Shown here: piece by piece, positions 32,041 to 42,458 of the stretch
How positions within the stretch are numbered: the first letter of the stretch is position 1
How the letters are laid out: each line of letters begins with the position of its first letter
From: an uncultured Oscillospiraceae bacterium
GTDB taxonomy: Bacteria > Bacillota > Clostridia > Oscillospirales > Oscillospiraceae
Reading direction: 5' to 3'
Assembly: GCA_949948775.1 (NCBI GenBank)
Contig: CATLHC010000011.1
Span: forward strand, 1 to 50,363
Length of the DNA stretch: 50,363 bases
Made by a program: the position numbers and the translations under genes
Notes under the pieces: model-generated
Databases searched by the model: none
The model's input: only the letters and a program-made list of their open reading frames with translations
What the model was told of the DNA's origin: nothing

Positions 32041-33030
32041 ATGAAGCTATGGAAACGGGCCGGGTCCGTGGGCCTGTCCCTGGCGCTGTGCGCCGGGCTG
32101 GTGCTCCCGGCGCTGGCCCACACCGTGACCATTGACGGTCAGACGAATACGGTGGACACCGTCCAGATAGGCGTCGATGCGATTGAGGCAAGCCCGAGCA
32201 AAACCGGCACCATCACGATGGACCATAACGATGATACCGGCGCTAGGATCAGTAAGGGCAACGTGACCCTGGACCTGAACGGCCACACCCTCACAGACGA
32301 GGGGGATACCTACACAATCGTCGTGTCCGGCGGCCAGCTGACCCTCCAGGACTCCGGGACGGGCGGCACCGTCAGCAACAAAGGGGGTTGCGGCGTGTTT
32401 GTGCGGGGCGGCGCCGCCGACATAACGGGCGGCACCGTCAGCGGCGATAAGCAGGGCGTATATGTGAAGAACAGCGGCAATGCCACCATATCGGGCGCCA
32501 CCGTCACCGGTAAAACAGGCGTGCAGGTAGAGGATAGCACGTTCACCATGGACGGCGGCACGGTGGGCAGCACGGTGAAAGACGGCGCGGCCATAGCTGG
32601 CAGCGGCACCGTCAAGCTGAACGGCGGCACGCTCTACGGCAAGGTGCCGGAGAAAGTGGACGCCAGCAAGGTCACAGTCAAAGCCGCGCCCTATGTGCCC
32701 CCCACGCCCGATCCCGGCCCCGGCCCGGACCCCGCCCCCGACCCCCTGGCCCGCCCCGCGGCGGCCAGGACTCTGCTGGAGGAGCTGTTCCGGCGGGCGG
32801 GCGGCTCCGGCGAGCTGTGGACCTGGGCGGTGGAGAACGGCCTCATCGACGGGGACGCGGACGGCGATGAGATCGTCACCGTGGCCCTTCTCCGGGCCAT
32901 CCTCACCCGGTACGCTGAGGCGTTCGGCGGCAACGCGGTGGCGGTGGAGGACCTGACCACCCTCACCGGCGAGGATACCGGCGTGGTGGACAACTGCCGC
33001 GCGGTGCTCAATGAGTTTTTCGGCGAATGA
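32041..33030 (+). CDS. Secreted beta-helix-like protein with divergent SLH-like C-terminus
   Basis: 329 residues. Signal peptide (MKLWKRAGSVGLSLALCAGLVLPALA). Residues about 30-225 contain repeating short beta units (GNVTLDLNGHTL, GGQLTLQDSG, GAADITGGTVSG, GNATISGATVTG, STFTMDGGTVGS, GTVKLNGGTLYG), the pattern of right-handed beta-helix surface proteins. A Pro/Asp/Gly linker (PTPDPGPGPDPAPDP) leads to a C-terminal helical domain (LWTWAVENGLIDGDADGDEIVTVALLRAILTRYAEAFG) that looks like a single degenerate SLH or dockerin-like module. Probable surface or spore-associated protein; function unknown. Ribosome site AAAGGATGAGG. Confidence 0.75.
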   Translation: MKLWKRAGSVGLSLALCAGLVLPALAHTVTIDGQTNTVDTVQIGVDAIEASPSKTGTITMDHNDDTGARISKGNVTLDLNGHTLTDEGDTYTIVVSGGQLTLQDSGTGGTVSNKGGCGVFVRGGAADITGGTVSGDKQGVYVKNSGNATISGATVTGKTGVQVEDSTFTMDGGTVGSTVKDGAAIAGSGTVKLNGGTLYGKVPEKVDASKVTVKAAPYVPPTPDPGPGPDPAPDPLARPAAARTLLEELFRRAGGSGELWTWAVENGLIDGDADGDEIVTVALLRAILTRYAEAFGGNAVAVEDLTTLTGEDTGVVDNCRAVLNEFFGE

Positions 33031-33038
33031 ACCCGCCA

Positions 33039-33070
33039 GAGCGTCCGGCCCCAGGGCCGGGCGCTCCTTT
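33039..33070 (+). terminator. Terminator after the beta-helix-like protein gene
   Basis: GAGCGTCCGGCC / GGCCGGGCGCTC stem (one wobble) followed by CTTTC. Confidence 0.7.
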
Positions 33071-33087
33071 CATGGGGCGAAAAACGG

Positions 33088-33115
33088 TTGACACCGGGGC
33101 AAAACGTGATATACT
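33088..33115 (+). promoter_or_regulatory. Promoter of the ferritin gene
   Basis: TTGACA (33088-33093), 16-base spacer, TATACT (33110-33115), about 50 bases before the start. Confidence 0.75.
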
Positions 33116-33166
33116 TCCAATGAGAGCGCCATGCGGCAAAATTCTATAAAATAGGGAGTGTTTTCA

Positions 33167-33679
33167 ATGATGGATAAAAAGGTTGCCGAGCTGCTGAACG
33201 ATCAGATCAACAAGGAGCTGTACTCCGCCTACTTATACCTGGACATGGCCAATTTCTACAGCGCCCAGGGGCTGGACGGCTTTGCCAACTGGTATGAGAT
33301 CCAGGCTAAGGAGGAGCAGGACCACGGCATGCTCATCTACAAGTACCTGCACAACAACGGCGAGACCGTGACCCTGGGCGCCATCGCCAAGCCGGACAAG
33401 GAGTTCAAGACGCTGATGGACCCGCTGAAGGCCGCCCACGTCCACGAGCAGTATGTCACGGGCCTCATCAACGCCATCTATGCCGCCGCCCAGTCCGTCA
33501 ACGACTTCCGCACGGTGCAGTTCCTGGACTGGTTCGTCAAGGAGCAGGGCGAGGAGGAGAAGAACTCCGCCGACATGATCCGCAAGATGGAGCTGTTCGG
33601 CGGCGACGCCAAGGCCCTGTACATGCTCAACAGCGAGCTGGCGGGCCGGGCCTATTCCGCCCCCTCCCTCCAGCTTTGA
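33167..33679 (+). CDS. Non-haem ferritin
   Basis: 170 residues from the ATG at 33167 (GGGAG eight bases upstream; an upstream in-frame GTG overlaps the ribosome site). Four-helix ferritin fold: NDQINKELYSAYLYLDMANFYS carries the first ferroxidase Glu, AKEEQDHGM gives the Glu...His pair, and WFVKEQGEEEKNSADMI the later acidic ligands. It oxidises and stores iron and limits oxygen damage in the cytoplasm. Monocistronic, closed by a strong shared terminator. Confidence 0.93.
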   Translation: MMDKKVAELLNDQINKELYSAYLYLDMANFYSAQGLDGFANWYEIQAKEEQDHGMLIYKYLHNNGETVTLGAIAKPDKEFKTLMDPLKAAHVHEQYVTGLINAIYAAAQSVNDFRTVQFLDWFVKEQGEEEKNSADMIRKMELFGGDAKALYMLNSELAGRAYSAPSLQL

Positions 33680-33684
33680 TGTAA

Positions 33685-33731
33685 CAGAGGAAAAGCCCTG
33701 ACCCGCGCCGCGGGCCAGGGCTTTTCCTCTG
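33685..33731. terminator. Bidirectional terminator between ferritin and the LytM gene
   Basis: 16-bp perfect stem CAGAGGAAAAGCCCTG / CAGGGCTTTTCCTCTG with a second GC hairpin inside the loop. T-rich on both strands; it lies between convergent genes. Confidence 0.85.
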
Positions 33732-33746
33732 CGCTCATAGAAGGCT

Positions 33747-34511
33747 TTACTGTTCAGGCAGGTAGTCGGCGGGATTGACGGGATAGCCCTCCTTCAGCAA
33801 GGCGTAGTGGAGATGGGCGGCCCGGCCGCTCTCGGAGGCGGCGGTCTGGCCCACGGAGCCGATGACCGTCCCGGTGCTCACCTCGTCGCCCACCTGGACG
33901 GTGGGGACGGCGGCCAGGTTGGCGTACTGGCTTTTCAAGCCGTTCTGGCCGTGGTCGATCTCCACCACGGTGCCCATGAGATCGTCCTCATAGACGGCGC
34001 TGACCGTGCCCGCGGCGGCGGACAGCACCTGGGCGCCCAGCGAGGCGGCGATGTCCACGCCGTTGTGGGTGCGCCAGTCACCCATGGTCTCGCTATAGGC
34101 CAGCGCCTCCGCCGAAAATCCGGCGATAATTGTGCCCTTCACCGGCCATGTAAAGACCAGCGGGGCGGGGGCCGCGGACGGCGCGGGGGCCGCTGAGGGC
34201 TGAGGTTGAATGGAGGGCGCGGCGGAAGGGACGGCCGACGGGGGCGCCGTGATCTGGGCGGAACCCGCGGCGGGGGGGGCGGTGGGCTTCACGGAGGGGC
34301 CGGCCGACGGCGCGGCGGAGGGTGTGCCCCGGATGGCGGCGGAGCCGGACACCGGCTGATCCAGAGTTTCGTCCAGGCCGCCGCGCACGCCCTGAACCAG
34401 ATAGTAGCCGGACAGGGCGATGGCGGCCACGCAGATGAGTACCACAAGATAGAAACCCTTTCCTGAGATGAAATCGCCTAACTTTTCGATCCATGTTCGT
34501 TTGTTGTTCAT
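33747..34511 (-). CDS. M23/LytM-domain membrane protein, SpoIIQ-like
   Basis: 254 residues, GGAGG seven bases before the ATG. One N-terminal membrane anchor (about 17-40), an Ala/Pro/Ser-rich extracytoplasmic linker (about 60-128), then a LytM domain. Metal-site motifs appear intact: THNGVD (His-x3-Asp) and HLHY (His-x-His). The context WRTHNGVDIAA ... YEDDLMGTVVEIDHG is close to SpoIIQ, the forespore half of the SpoIIQ-SpoIIIAH channel that is required for engulfment and sigma-G activity; clostridial SpoIIQ usually retains the zinc site, unlike the Bacillus protein. A general cell-wall endopeptidase is the alternative. SpoIIIAH is not encoded here. Confidence 0.7.
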   Translation of the reverse strand: MNNKRTWIEKLGDFISGKGFYLVVLICVAAIALSGYYLVQGVRGGLDETLDQPVSGSAAIRGTPSAAPSAGPSVKPTAPPAAGSAQITAPPSAVPSAAPSIQPQPSAAPAPSAAPAPLVFTWPVKGTIIAGFSAEALAYSETMGDWRTHNGVDIAASLGAQVLSAAAGTVSAVYEDDLMGTVVEIDHGQNGLKSQYANLAAVPTVQVGDEVSTGTVIGSVGQTAASESGRAAHLHYALLKEGYPVNPADYLPEQ

Positions 34512-34587
34512 AACAACACCTCCGGGCCTATTGTGGACGGAGGAGATGCAATTTATACCAGCTCAGGCGGGAAAAATCCCCTGGGGA

Positions 34588-34617
34588 TTGTTTTCGACCG
34601 GGAAGATGTGGTAAACT
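34588..34617 (+). promoter_or_regulatory. Possible promoter of the recG operon
   Basis: TTGTTT (34588-34593), 18-base spacer, TAAACT (34612-34617); weak match 33 bases before recG. Confidence 0.35.
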
Positions 34618-34649
34618 AGACGGCAAAGACCGGGAAAGAAGGTGAGCGG

Positions 34650-36737
<2,088 letters not shown>

Positions 36738-36780
36738 TCGAGATGAGAAAAAGGCGGAGCGACCGCCGTGAGGGGTGTGG

Positions 36781-39351
36781 ATGATGAAGCGGCTGACCAT
36801 CGGGATGCTGGCCCATGTGGACTCGGGCAAGACCACATTGTCTGAGGCCATGCTGTACCGGTCCGGCGCGCTGCGGAAGCTGGGCCGGGTGGACCACGGG
36901 AACGCCTTCCTGGACACCGATGCCCAGGAGCGGGAGCGGGGCATCACCATCTTCTCCAAGCAGGCGCGGCTGAGCTGGGGGGATTGTGAGGTGACGCTGC
37001 TGGACACCCCCGGCCATGTGGACTTCTCCGCCGAGATGGAGCGGACGCTCCAGGTGCTGGACTGCGCGGTGCTGCTGGTCAGCGGCGCGGACGGGGTGCA
37101 GGGCCACACCGAGACGCTGTGGAAGCTGCTGGAGCGGCATGGGGTGCCCACATTTTTGTTCGTCAACAAGATGGACCAGCCGGACACGGACCGGGGCGGG
37201 CTGCTGTCCCAGCTCCGGGCGCGGCTGAGCGACGGCTGCGCCGATTTCTCCGGGCCGTGGGAGGACGTGCTGGAGCACGCCGCCATGTGCGATGAGGCGC
37301 TGATGGAGCGCTACCTGGAGACGGGGACGCTGGACGACGCCGACCTGTCCGCGCTCATCGTGGAGCGGAAGCTGTTTCCCTGCTTCTTCGGCTCGGCGCT
37401 GAAGGTGGAGGGGGTGGACGAGCTGCTGGACGGCCTGGACCGCTTTGCCCTGGAGCCGGACTGGACAGAGGAGCTTTCCGCCCGCGTGTTCAAAATTTCC
37501 CGGGACGAGAAGGGGGAGCGGCTCACCTGGCTGAAGGTCACCGGCGGCGTGCTGAAGGTCCGGGACGCCGTGAAAGGCCCGGACTGGGAGGAGAAGGCCA
37601 CCCAGCTGCGGCTGTACTCCGGGGCGAAATTCACCCCGGCGGAGGAGGCCCCGGCGGGGACGGTGTGCGCCGTCACCGGCCTGAGCCGGACCCGGACGGG
37701 GCAGGGCCTGGGTGCGGAAGCGGACTGGGAGGGCCCCCAATTGGAGCCGGTGCTGGCCTACCAGGTGCTGCCCCCGGCGGGGGGAGACGTCCACACGCTG
37801 CTGGGTCAGCTGCGGATCTTGGAAGAGGAGGACCCGCAGCTCCGGGTGGAGTGGGACGAGCTTTTGGGGGAAATCCGGGTGCATCTCATGGGCGAGGTGC
37901 AGCTGGAGGTCTTGTCCCGGCTGATGGAGCGGCGGTTTGGGGCGCAGGTCGGCTTCGGGCCGGGCCGTATTGTGTATTTGGAGACCATCGCCGCTCCGGC
38001 GGAGGGAGTTGGGCATTTTGAGCCCCTGCGGCACTACGCCGAGGTGCATCTCCTGCTGGAGCCGATGGAGCGGGGCGCGGGGCTGGTGCTGGACACCGCC
38101 TGTTCGGAAAACGTGCTGGACCGGAACTGGCAGCGGCTGGTGCTGACCCACCTGATGGAAAAGACCCATCTGGGTGTGCTCACCGGTTCGCCCATCACTG
38201 ATATGAAGATCACTCTGCTGACGGGCCGGGCCCATTTGAAGCACACTGAGGGCGGCGATTTCCGTCAGGCCACCTACCGGGCGGTGCGGCAGGGGCTGAT
38301 GTGCGCCAAAAGCGTGCTGTTGGAGCCGTGGTACTCCTTCCGGCTGGAGGTGCCCACCGGGAACGTGGGCCGGGCCATGACCGACCTCCAGCGCATGGGG
38401 GCGGACTTCCAGCCGCCGGAGACGGCGGGGGACGTCTCCGTTCTCACCGGCTGCGTTCCGGTGTCTGAGGTGGGGGGCTACTGGACCGAGGTGGCGGCCT
38501 ACACCGGGGGCCAGGGGCGGTTCTCCTGCGCGGTGGAGGGCTACCGCCCCTGCCACAATGCGGACGCTGTTATCGAGGCGTCGGGCTACGACCCGGAGCG
38601 GGATGTGGACAACCCCGCCGGATCGGTGTTCTGCGCCCACGGGGCGGGATTCAACGTGCCCTGGGACCAGGTGCGGGAGCACATGCACCTGGACAGCGGC
38701 TGGCGGCCCCAGGGGGAGCGCCCCGCCCCCCAGGAGGAGGCCCCGATGCGCCGGGAGCCGCCCATGAGCTACGAGTCCCGCGCGGCGCTGGACAAGGAGC
38801 TGGAGGCCATCTTCGAGCGGGCCTACGGCCCGGTGAAGCCCCACGCTTTCCGGCCTGTGCAGAAGTCCGCCGCGCCCAAGCCCAAGCCCTGGAAGGGTCT
38901 CAAGACCCGGGATGGGGACGATTATCTGCTGGTGGACGGCTACAACATCATCCACGCTTGGGACGACCTGCGCGCCGTCGCCCGGGAGGACCTGGACGGG
39001 GCCCGGACGCGGCTCATCGACCGCCTGCGCAACTACCAGGGGTGGAAAAAGTGCCGGGTCATCGTGGTGTTCGACGCCTACAGGGTGAAGGGGAACCCCG
39101 GCTCAGTGGAAAAGGCGGGGGACGTTTTCGTGGTCTACACCAAGGAGGCGGAGACGGCGGACATGTATATCGAAAAGACCACCTACGCCCTGGCAAAGGA
39201 GCGCCGGGAGCACCGGGTGCGGGTGGCCACCTCCGACGGGCTGGAGCAGATGATTATCCTGGGACACGGCGCGGTGCGCATGCCCGCCGCCGAGCTGGAG
39301 TTTGAGGTGAAGCAGGTGGAGGCGGAGATCCACCGGATCATTGGAGAATAG
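36781..39351 (+). CDS. Tet(M)-like ribosomal-protection GTPase fused to a YacP/Rae1-type NYN nuclease
   Basis: 856 residues; start at the first of two adjacent ATGs (36781 or 36784), after GAGGGG. The first ~640 residues are an EF-G-like translational GTPase of the ribosomal-protection group: G1 AHVDSGKT (11-18), G2 RERGITIFS, G3 DTPGHVDFSAEME, G4 NKMDQ, G5 GSALKVEGV, then domains II-V. A hydrophilic linker of about 70 residues leads to a C-terminal NYN domain (about 712-856): LLVDGYNIIHAW, VIVVFDAYRVKG, KEAETADMYIEK and VATSDGLEQ contain the acidic active-site residues of YacP/Rae1, a ribosome-bound endoribonuclease that cleaves mRNA in the A site. The fusion suggests one factor that binds the A site with GTP and cuts the message. 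Tetracycline resistance is possible but should not be assumed. Confidence 0.87.
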   Translation: MMKRLTIGMLAHVDSGKTTLSEAMLYRSGALRKLGRVDHGNAFLDTDAQERERGITIFSKQARLSWGDCEVTLLDTPGHVDFSAEMERTLQVLDCAVLLVSGADGVQGHTETLWKLLERHGVPTFLFVNKMDQPDTDRGGLLSQLRARLSDGCADFSGPWEDVLEHAAMCDEALMERYLETGTLDDADLSALIVERKLFPCFFGSALKVEGVDELLDGLDRFALEPDWTEELSARVFKISRDEKGERLTWLKVTGGVLKVRDAVKGPDWEEKATQLRLYSGAKFTPAEEAPAGTVCAVTGLSRTRTGQGLGAEADWEGPQLEPVLAYQVLPPAGGDVHTLLGQLRILEEEDPQLRVEWDELLGEIRVHLMGEVQLEVLSRLMERRFGAQVGFGPGRIVYLETIAAPAEGVGHFEPLRHYAEVHLLLEPMERGAGLVLDTACSENVLDRNWQRLVLTHLMEKTHLGVLTGSPITDMKITLLTGRAHLKHTEGGDFRQATYRAVRQGLMCAKSVLLEPWYSFRLEVPTGNVGRAMTDLQRMGADFQPPETAGDVSVLTGCVPVSEVGGYWTEVAAYTGGQGRFSCAVEGYRPCHNADAVIEASGYDPERDVDNPAGSVFCAHGAGFNVPWDQVREHMHLDSGWRPQGERPAPQEEAPMRREPPMSYESRAALDKELEAIFERAYGPVKPHAFRPVQKSAAPKPKPWKGLKTRDGDDYLLVDGYNIIHAWDDLRAVAREDLDGARTRLIDRLRNYQGWKKCRVIVVFDAYRVKGNPGSVEKAGDVFVVYTKEAETADMYIEKTTYALAKERREHRVRVATSDGLEQMIILGHGAVRMPAAELEFEVKQVEAEIHRIIGE

Positions 39352-39354
39352 AAA

Positions 39355-39390
39355 GGACGGCGCCTCAACGGGGCGCCGTCCTGGCATTTT
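39355..39390 (+). terminator. Terminator after the GTPase-NYN fusion gene
   Basis: GGACGGCGCC / GGCGCCGTCC stem, 7-base loop, followed by TGGCATTTTC. Confidence 0.8.
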
Positions 39391-39444
39391 CTTGAATTTT
39401 TTGGCGGGGTTTTAGGTTAAATAAAAATAATTTGATCAATTCTA

Positions 39445-39474
39445 TTGACGAAATCCCCACAGACAAGGTATGAT
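39445..39474 (+). promoter_or_regulatory. Promoter of the RpiR regulator gene
   Basis: TTGACG (39445-39450), 18-base spacer, TATGAT (39469-39474). Confidence 0.65.
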
Positions 39475-39520
39475 AAGAGTATAGGTGAGACAGCTGTCAT
39501 GACACAGAAAGGAGGCCGCT

Positions 39521-40375
39521 ATGCCGTACGGCGACGTATTTACCAGAATCAACCGGGAATACTACCAGCTCACCGGGGCGGAGAGGAAAATCGCCGACCA
39601 CATCATGCTTCAGCGTCAAGATTGCCAGTACATGTCCATCTCTGAGCTGGCGGAGGTGGCCAACGTGGCGGAGGCCACGGTGTCACGGTTTTGCCGCCGC
39701 CTGGGGTACAAGGGATACAGCGCCTTCAAGCTGGCGGTGGCGGGCGCGGCTGCCGGGGCAAAGCCCGTCAACCCCCTGTACGGCGAGATCGCCGCGGAGG
39801 ACGACTTCAGCGAGATGTGCCGCAAGCTGTGCGCCGCCGATGTGGAGGCCATCACCCAGACCATGAACATGCTCGACGCCGCCGGCGTGTCCGCCGCAGC
39901 GGATCTGCTGGTCGCGGCGGAGCGGGTGCTGTGCATGGGGATGGGCGGCTCCATGGTGCTGGCTCGGGAGGCGGCTCATCTGTTTTCCACCGCCCTGCCC
40001 AATTTCTACGCCGTGGAAGACTCCCACTTTCAGGCCATCCGGTGCGCCATGCTCACCCCCCGGGACGTGGTGCTCTACTACTCCTACTCCGGCGCCAGCA
40101 GGGACTTGATGGACGTGGTGAAGATCGTCCAGGAGCGGGGGGCCAGGATGATCCTCATCACCCACTATCCCAAATCCCCCGGCGCGGCCTGCGTCGACGT
40201 GGTGCTGGAGTGCGGCGCACGGGAGAGTCCGCTGCAGACGGGTTCCATTGCCGCGCGCATCAGCCAGCTCTATTTGACGGACGTGCTGTTTAACGAGGTG
40301 TGCCGCCGGGATATGGACGCCTGCCGAGAACGCCGCAGGCGGGTGGCCGACGCTCTGGCCGATAAGCATCTGTAA
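39521..40375 (+). CDS. RpiR/MurR-family transcriptional regulator with SIS domain
   Basis: 284 residues, AAAGGAGG before the ATG. N-terminal HTH_6 (TGAERKIADHIML ... SISELAEVANVAEATVSRFCRRLGYKGYSAFKLAV) and a C-terminal SIS phosphosugar-binding domain (CMGMGGSMVLAREAAHLF, YYSYSGASRDLMDVV). RpiR proteins sense phosphosugars; adjacency to nagB-nagA indicates glucosamine-6-phosphate or N-acetylglucosamine-6-phosphate as likely effector. It has its own promoter, and nagB has another, so the regulator is encoded next to but not strictly within the nag transcript. Confidence 0.9.
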   Translation: MPYGDVFTRINREYYQLTGAERKIADHIMLQRQDCQYMSISELAEVANVAEATVSRFCRRLGYKGYSAFKLAVAGAAAGAKPVNPLYGEIAAEDDFSEMCRKLCAADVEAITQTMNMLDAAGVSAAADLLVAAERVLCMGMGGSMVLAREAAHLFSTALPNFYAVEDSHFQAIRCAMLTPRDVVLYYSYSGASRDLMDVVKIVQERGARMILITHYPKSPGAACVDVVLECGARESPLQTGSIAARISQLYLTDVLFNEVCRRDMDACRERRRRVADALADKHL

Positions 40376-40408
40376 GGCCGGGGAATTGTAAATTTTCTCC
40401 ACATAAGC

Positions 40409-40437
40409 TTGACAAAACAGAGTACAGATCATACAAT
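40409..40437 (+). promoter_or_regulatory. Promoter of nagB-nagA
   Basis: TTGACA (40409-40414), 17-base spacer, TACAAT (40432-40437): near consensus. The transcript start lies about 120 bases before nagB. Confidence 0.75.
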
Positions 40438-40562
40438 CAACATCATGATTCGCAGCAGTCTGCCGGGGGCCTGCGGCAAAGCGCCGAGGTCTGCCGGATG
40501 TCCGCGAGTCCCGCCGGCTGCCGGCTGCTGGACTTCAATGAGGTTTAGAGAGGTGTATTGTT
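40438..40562 (+). promoter_or_regulatory. GC-rich nagBA leader with hairpin potential
   Basis: Stem CAGCAG (40453-40458) / CTGCTG (40525-40530), continued by GCCGG / CCGGC, encloses a GC-rich loop. No glmS-ribozyme or known riboswitch core is recognised. It could hold the RpiR operator or an attenuator. Confidence 0.35.
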
Positions 40563-41306
40563 ATGCGCATTTATCGGGAAAAAGATTATGACGCCATGAG
40601 CCGCCGGGCGGCCTCCATCATCGCTGCCCAGGTGGTATCCAAGCCCGACTGCGTGCTGGGCTTGGCCACCGGCTCCTCCCCGGTGGGAGCTTACCAGCAG
40701 CTTGTGAAGTGGTACGAGCGGGGGGACCTGAGCTTCAAAGAGGTGCGTTCGGTGAACCTGGACGAGTACTGCGGCTTGGCGCCCGGCCACGACCAGAGCT
40801 ACCGCTATTTTATGCAGGCCAATCTGTTTGACCATGTGGACATCAGGCCCGAGAACACCAACGTGCCCGACGGCCTGGCCGCCGACCCCAGGGTGGAGTG
40901 CGCCCGCTATGAAGAGCTGGTGGCGGGCCTGGGCTATGCCGATCTGCAGCTGCTGGGCATTGGCCGCAACGGGCACATCGGCTTCAACGAACCCTGCGGG
41001 GAATTTCCCAAGGCCACCCATGTGGTGGACCTGACCCAGAGCACCATTGAGGCCAACGCCCGGTTTTTCGCCAGCGCCGGCGACGTGCCCCGCCAGGCCC
41101 TCACCATGGGGATCGGCACCATTATGAGAGCCCGGAAGATTTTGATCGTGGCCAGCGGCGCGGACAAGGCGGACGCGGTGGCTAAGGCGTTCTTCGGCCC
41201 TATCACCCCGGAGATGCCCGCCTCTATCCTTCAGCTCCACCCCGACGTCACCCTGGTGGCGGATGAGAGCGCGCTGTCCCACGTGGTGGAGGCCGAGAAA
41301 AGATGA
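40563..41306 (+). CDS. nagB: Glucosamine-6-phosphate deaminase
   Basis: 247 residues. Family motifs: LGLATGSSPVGAYQQL (phosphate loop), SVNLDEYCGL (catalytic Asp), and LLGIGRNGHIGFNEP (active-site His). It converts glucosamine-6-phosphate to fructose-6-phosphate plus ammonia, feeding amino sugars from mucin or peptidoglycan into glycolysis. Ribosome site AGAGAGGTG. Stop overlaps the nagA start by four bases. Confidence 0.95.
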   Translation: MRIYREKDYDAMSRRAASIIAAQVVSKPDCVLGLATGSSPVGAYQQLVKWYERGDLSFKEVRSVNLDEYCGLAPGHDQSYRYFMQANLFDHVDIRPENTNVPDGLAADPRVECARYEELVAGLGYADLQLLGIGRNGHIGFNEPCGEFPKATHVVDLTQSTIEANARFFASAGDVPRQALTMGIGTIMRARKILIVASGADKADAVAKAFFGPITPEMPASILQLHPDVTLVADESALSHVVEAEKR

Positions 41307-42418
41307 GAATTTCCGGCGGCAGGGTATTTGACCTGGAGCGGGGCTTTGTGGAGCGGGACGTGTGCTTTGACGGCGCCCTGCTCACCCCGGACAGCCGGGA
41401 CGGGCAGACCTATGACGCTGCTGGCTGCTATGTGATCCCCGGCCTCACCGACGTGCATTTCCATGGCTGCCGCGGGGCCGACCTGTCCGACGGCGATCCG
41501 GACGGACTGCAGGTTATGGCGCAGTACGAGCTGAGCCGGGGCGTGACCCAGATCTGTCCGGCGGGAATGACGCTGTTGGAGGATCGGCTGACAAAGGTGT
41601 GCCGGACCGCCGCCGCCCACCGCAGGGAAAACCGCCCCGGCGCGGACCTGGTGGGGATCAATCTGGAAGGGCCTTTCCTGTCCTACGCGAAAAAGGGCGC
41701 CCAGAAAGGCGACTGGCTCCACGCGCCGGATACGGCCATGCTCCGCCGCCTGATGGGCGCGGCGGAAGGGTTGGTGAAGCTGGTGTCCGTGGCCCCGGAG
41801 GAGCCGGGGGCCATGGACTTCATCCGGGAGGTCTCCGAGTATGTGAACGTGGCGGTGGCCCACACCACCGCCGACTATGACACGGCGCTGGAGGCGTTCC
41901 GCTCCGGCGCACGGCAGGTCACCCACCTGTTCAACGCCATGCCCGCGTTCACCCATCGCGCCCCCGGCGTGGTGGGCGCGGCGCTGGACAGCCCCTGGAG
42001 CCGGGTGGAGCTGATTTGTGACGGTGTGCATATCCACCCCAGCGTGGTGCGGGCTGTTTTCAAAATGTTCGGCGCGGACCGAGTGGTGCTCATTTCGGAC
42101 ACCATGCGGGCCGCGGGCATGTCCGACGGGAAGTACGACCTGGGCGGACAGGAGGTCACCGTGAAGGGTCCCTTGGCCACGCTGGCGGACGGCACCATCG
42201 CCGGGTCGGTTACCGACCTGATGGCGTGCATGAAAACCGCCGTCTCCTTTGGCATTCCTCTGGCGGACGCGGTGCGCTGCGCGGCGGTGAACCCCGCCCG
42301 GGCCGTGGGCGTCTTTGACCGAGTGGGCAGCCTGGAGCCGGGCAAGCGGGCCAACGCGGTGGTGCTGGACGGAGATTTGAACGTGAAAGCCGTCTTTTTC
42401 CACGGCAGATTGGTATAA
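41303..42418 (+). CDS. nagA: N-acetylglucosamine-6-phosphate deacetylase
   Basis: 371 residues. Amidohydrolase barrel with VHFHGCRGADLSD, the metal-ligand Glu in NLEGPFLS, substrate His in THLFNAMPAF, GVVGAALDS and catalytic Asp in LISDTMRAAG. It deacetylates GlcNAc-6-phosphate for NagB. Translationally coupled to nagB; a terminator follows closely. Confidence 0.95.
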   Translation: MRISGGRVFDLERGFVERDVCFDGALLTPDSRDGQTYDAAGCYVIPGLTDVHFHGCRGADLSDGDPDGLQVMAQYELSRGVTQICPAGMTLLEDRLTKVCRTAAAHRRENRPGADLVGINLEGPFLSYAKKGAQKGDWLHAPDTAMLRRLMGAAEGLVKLVSVAPEEPGAMDFIREVSEYVNVAVAHTTADYDTALEAFRSGARQVTHLFNAMPAFTHRAPGVVGAALDSPWSRVELICDGVHIHPSVVRAVFKMFGADRVVLISDTMRAAGMSDGKYDLGGQEVTVKGPLATLADGTIAGSVTDLMACMKTAVSFGIPLADAVRCAAVNPARAVGVFDRVGSLEPGKRANAVVLDGDLNVKAVFFHGRLV

Positions 42419-42422
42419 GCAG

Positions 42423-42455
42423 ACAAGGGAAACGCCCAGCGTTTCCCTTGTTTTC
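42423..42455. terminator. Bidirectional terminator between nagA and the DUF4830 gene
   Basis: Perfect 13-bp stem ACAAGGGAAACGC / GCGTTTCCCTTGT, 3-base loop, followed by TTTTC on the plus strand. Confidence 0.85.
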
Positions 42456-42458
42456 AGT

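Noticed and set aside
36781..39351. Annotation of the GTPase fusion as a plain tetracycline-resistance gene
   Set aside because: The C-terminal nuclease domain and chromosomal housekeeping context (after recG) make a translation or rescue role at least as likely; resistance cannot be inferred from the sequence.
40438..40562. glmS-ribozyme-like element before nagB
   Set aside because: No conserved ribozyme core or cleavage-site context was seen, and the ribozyme is associated with glmS, not nagB.
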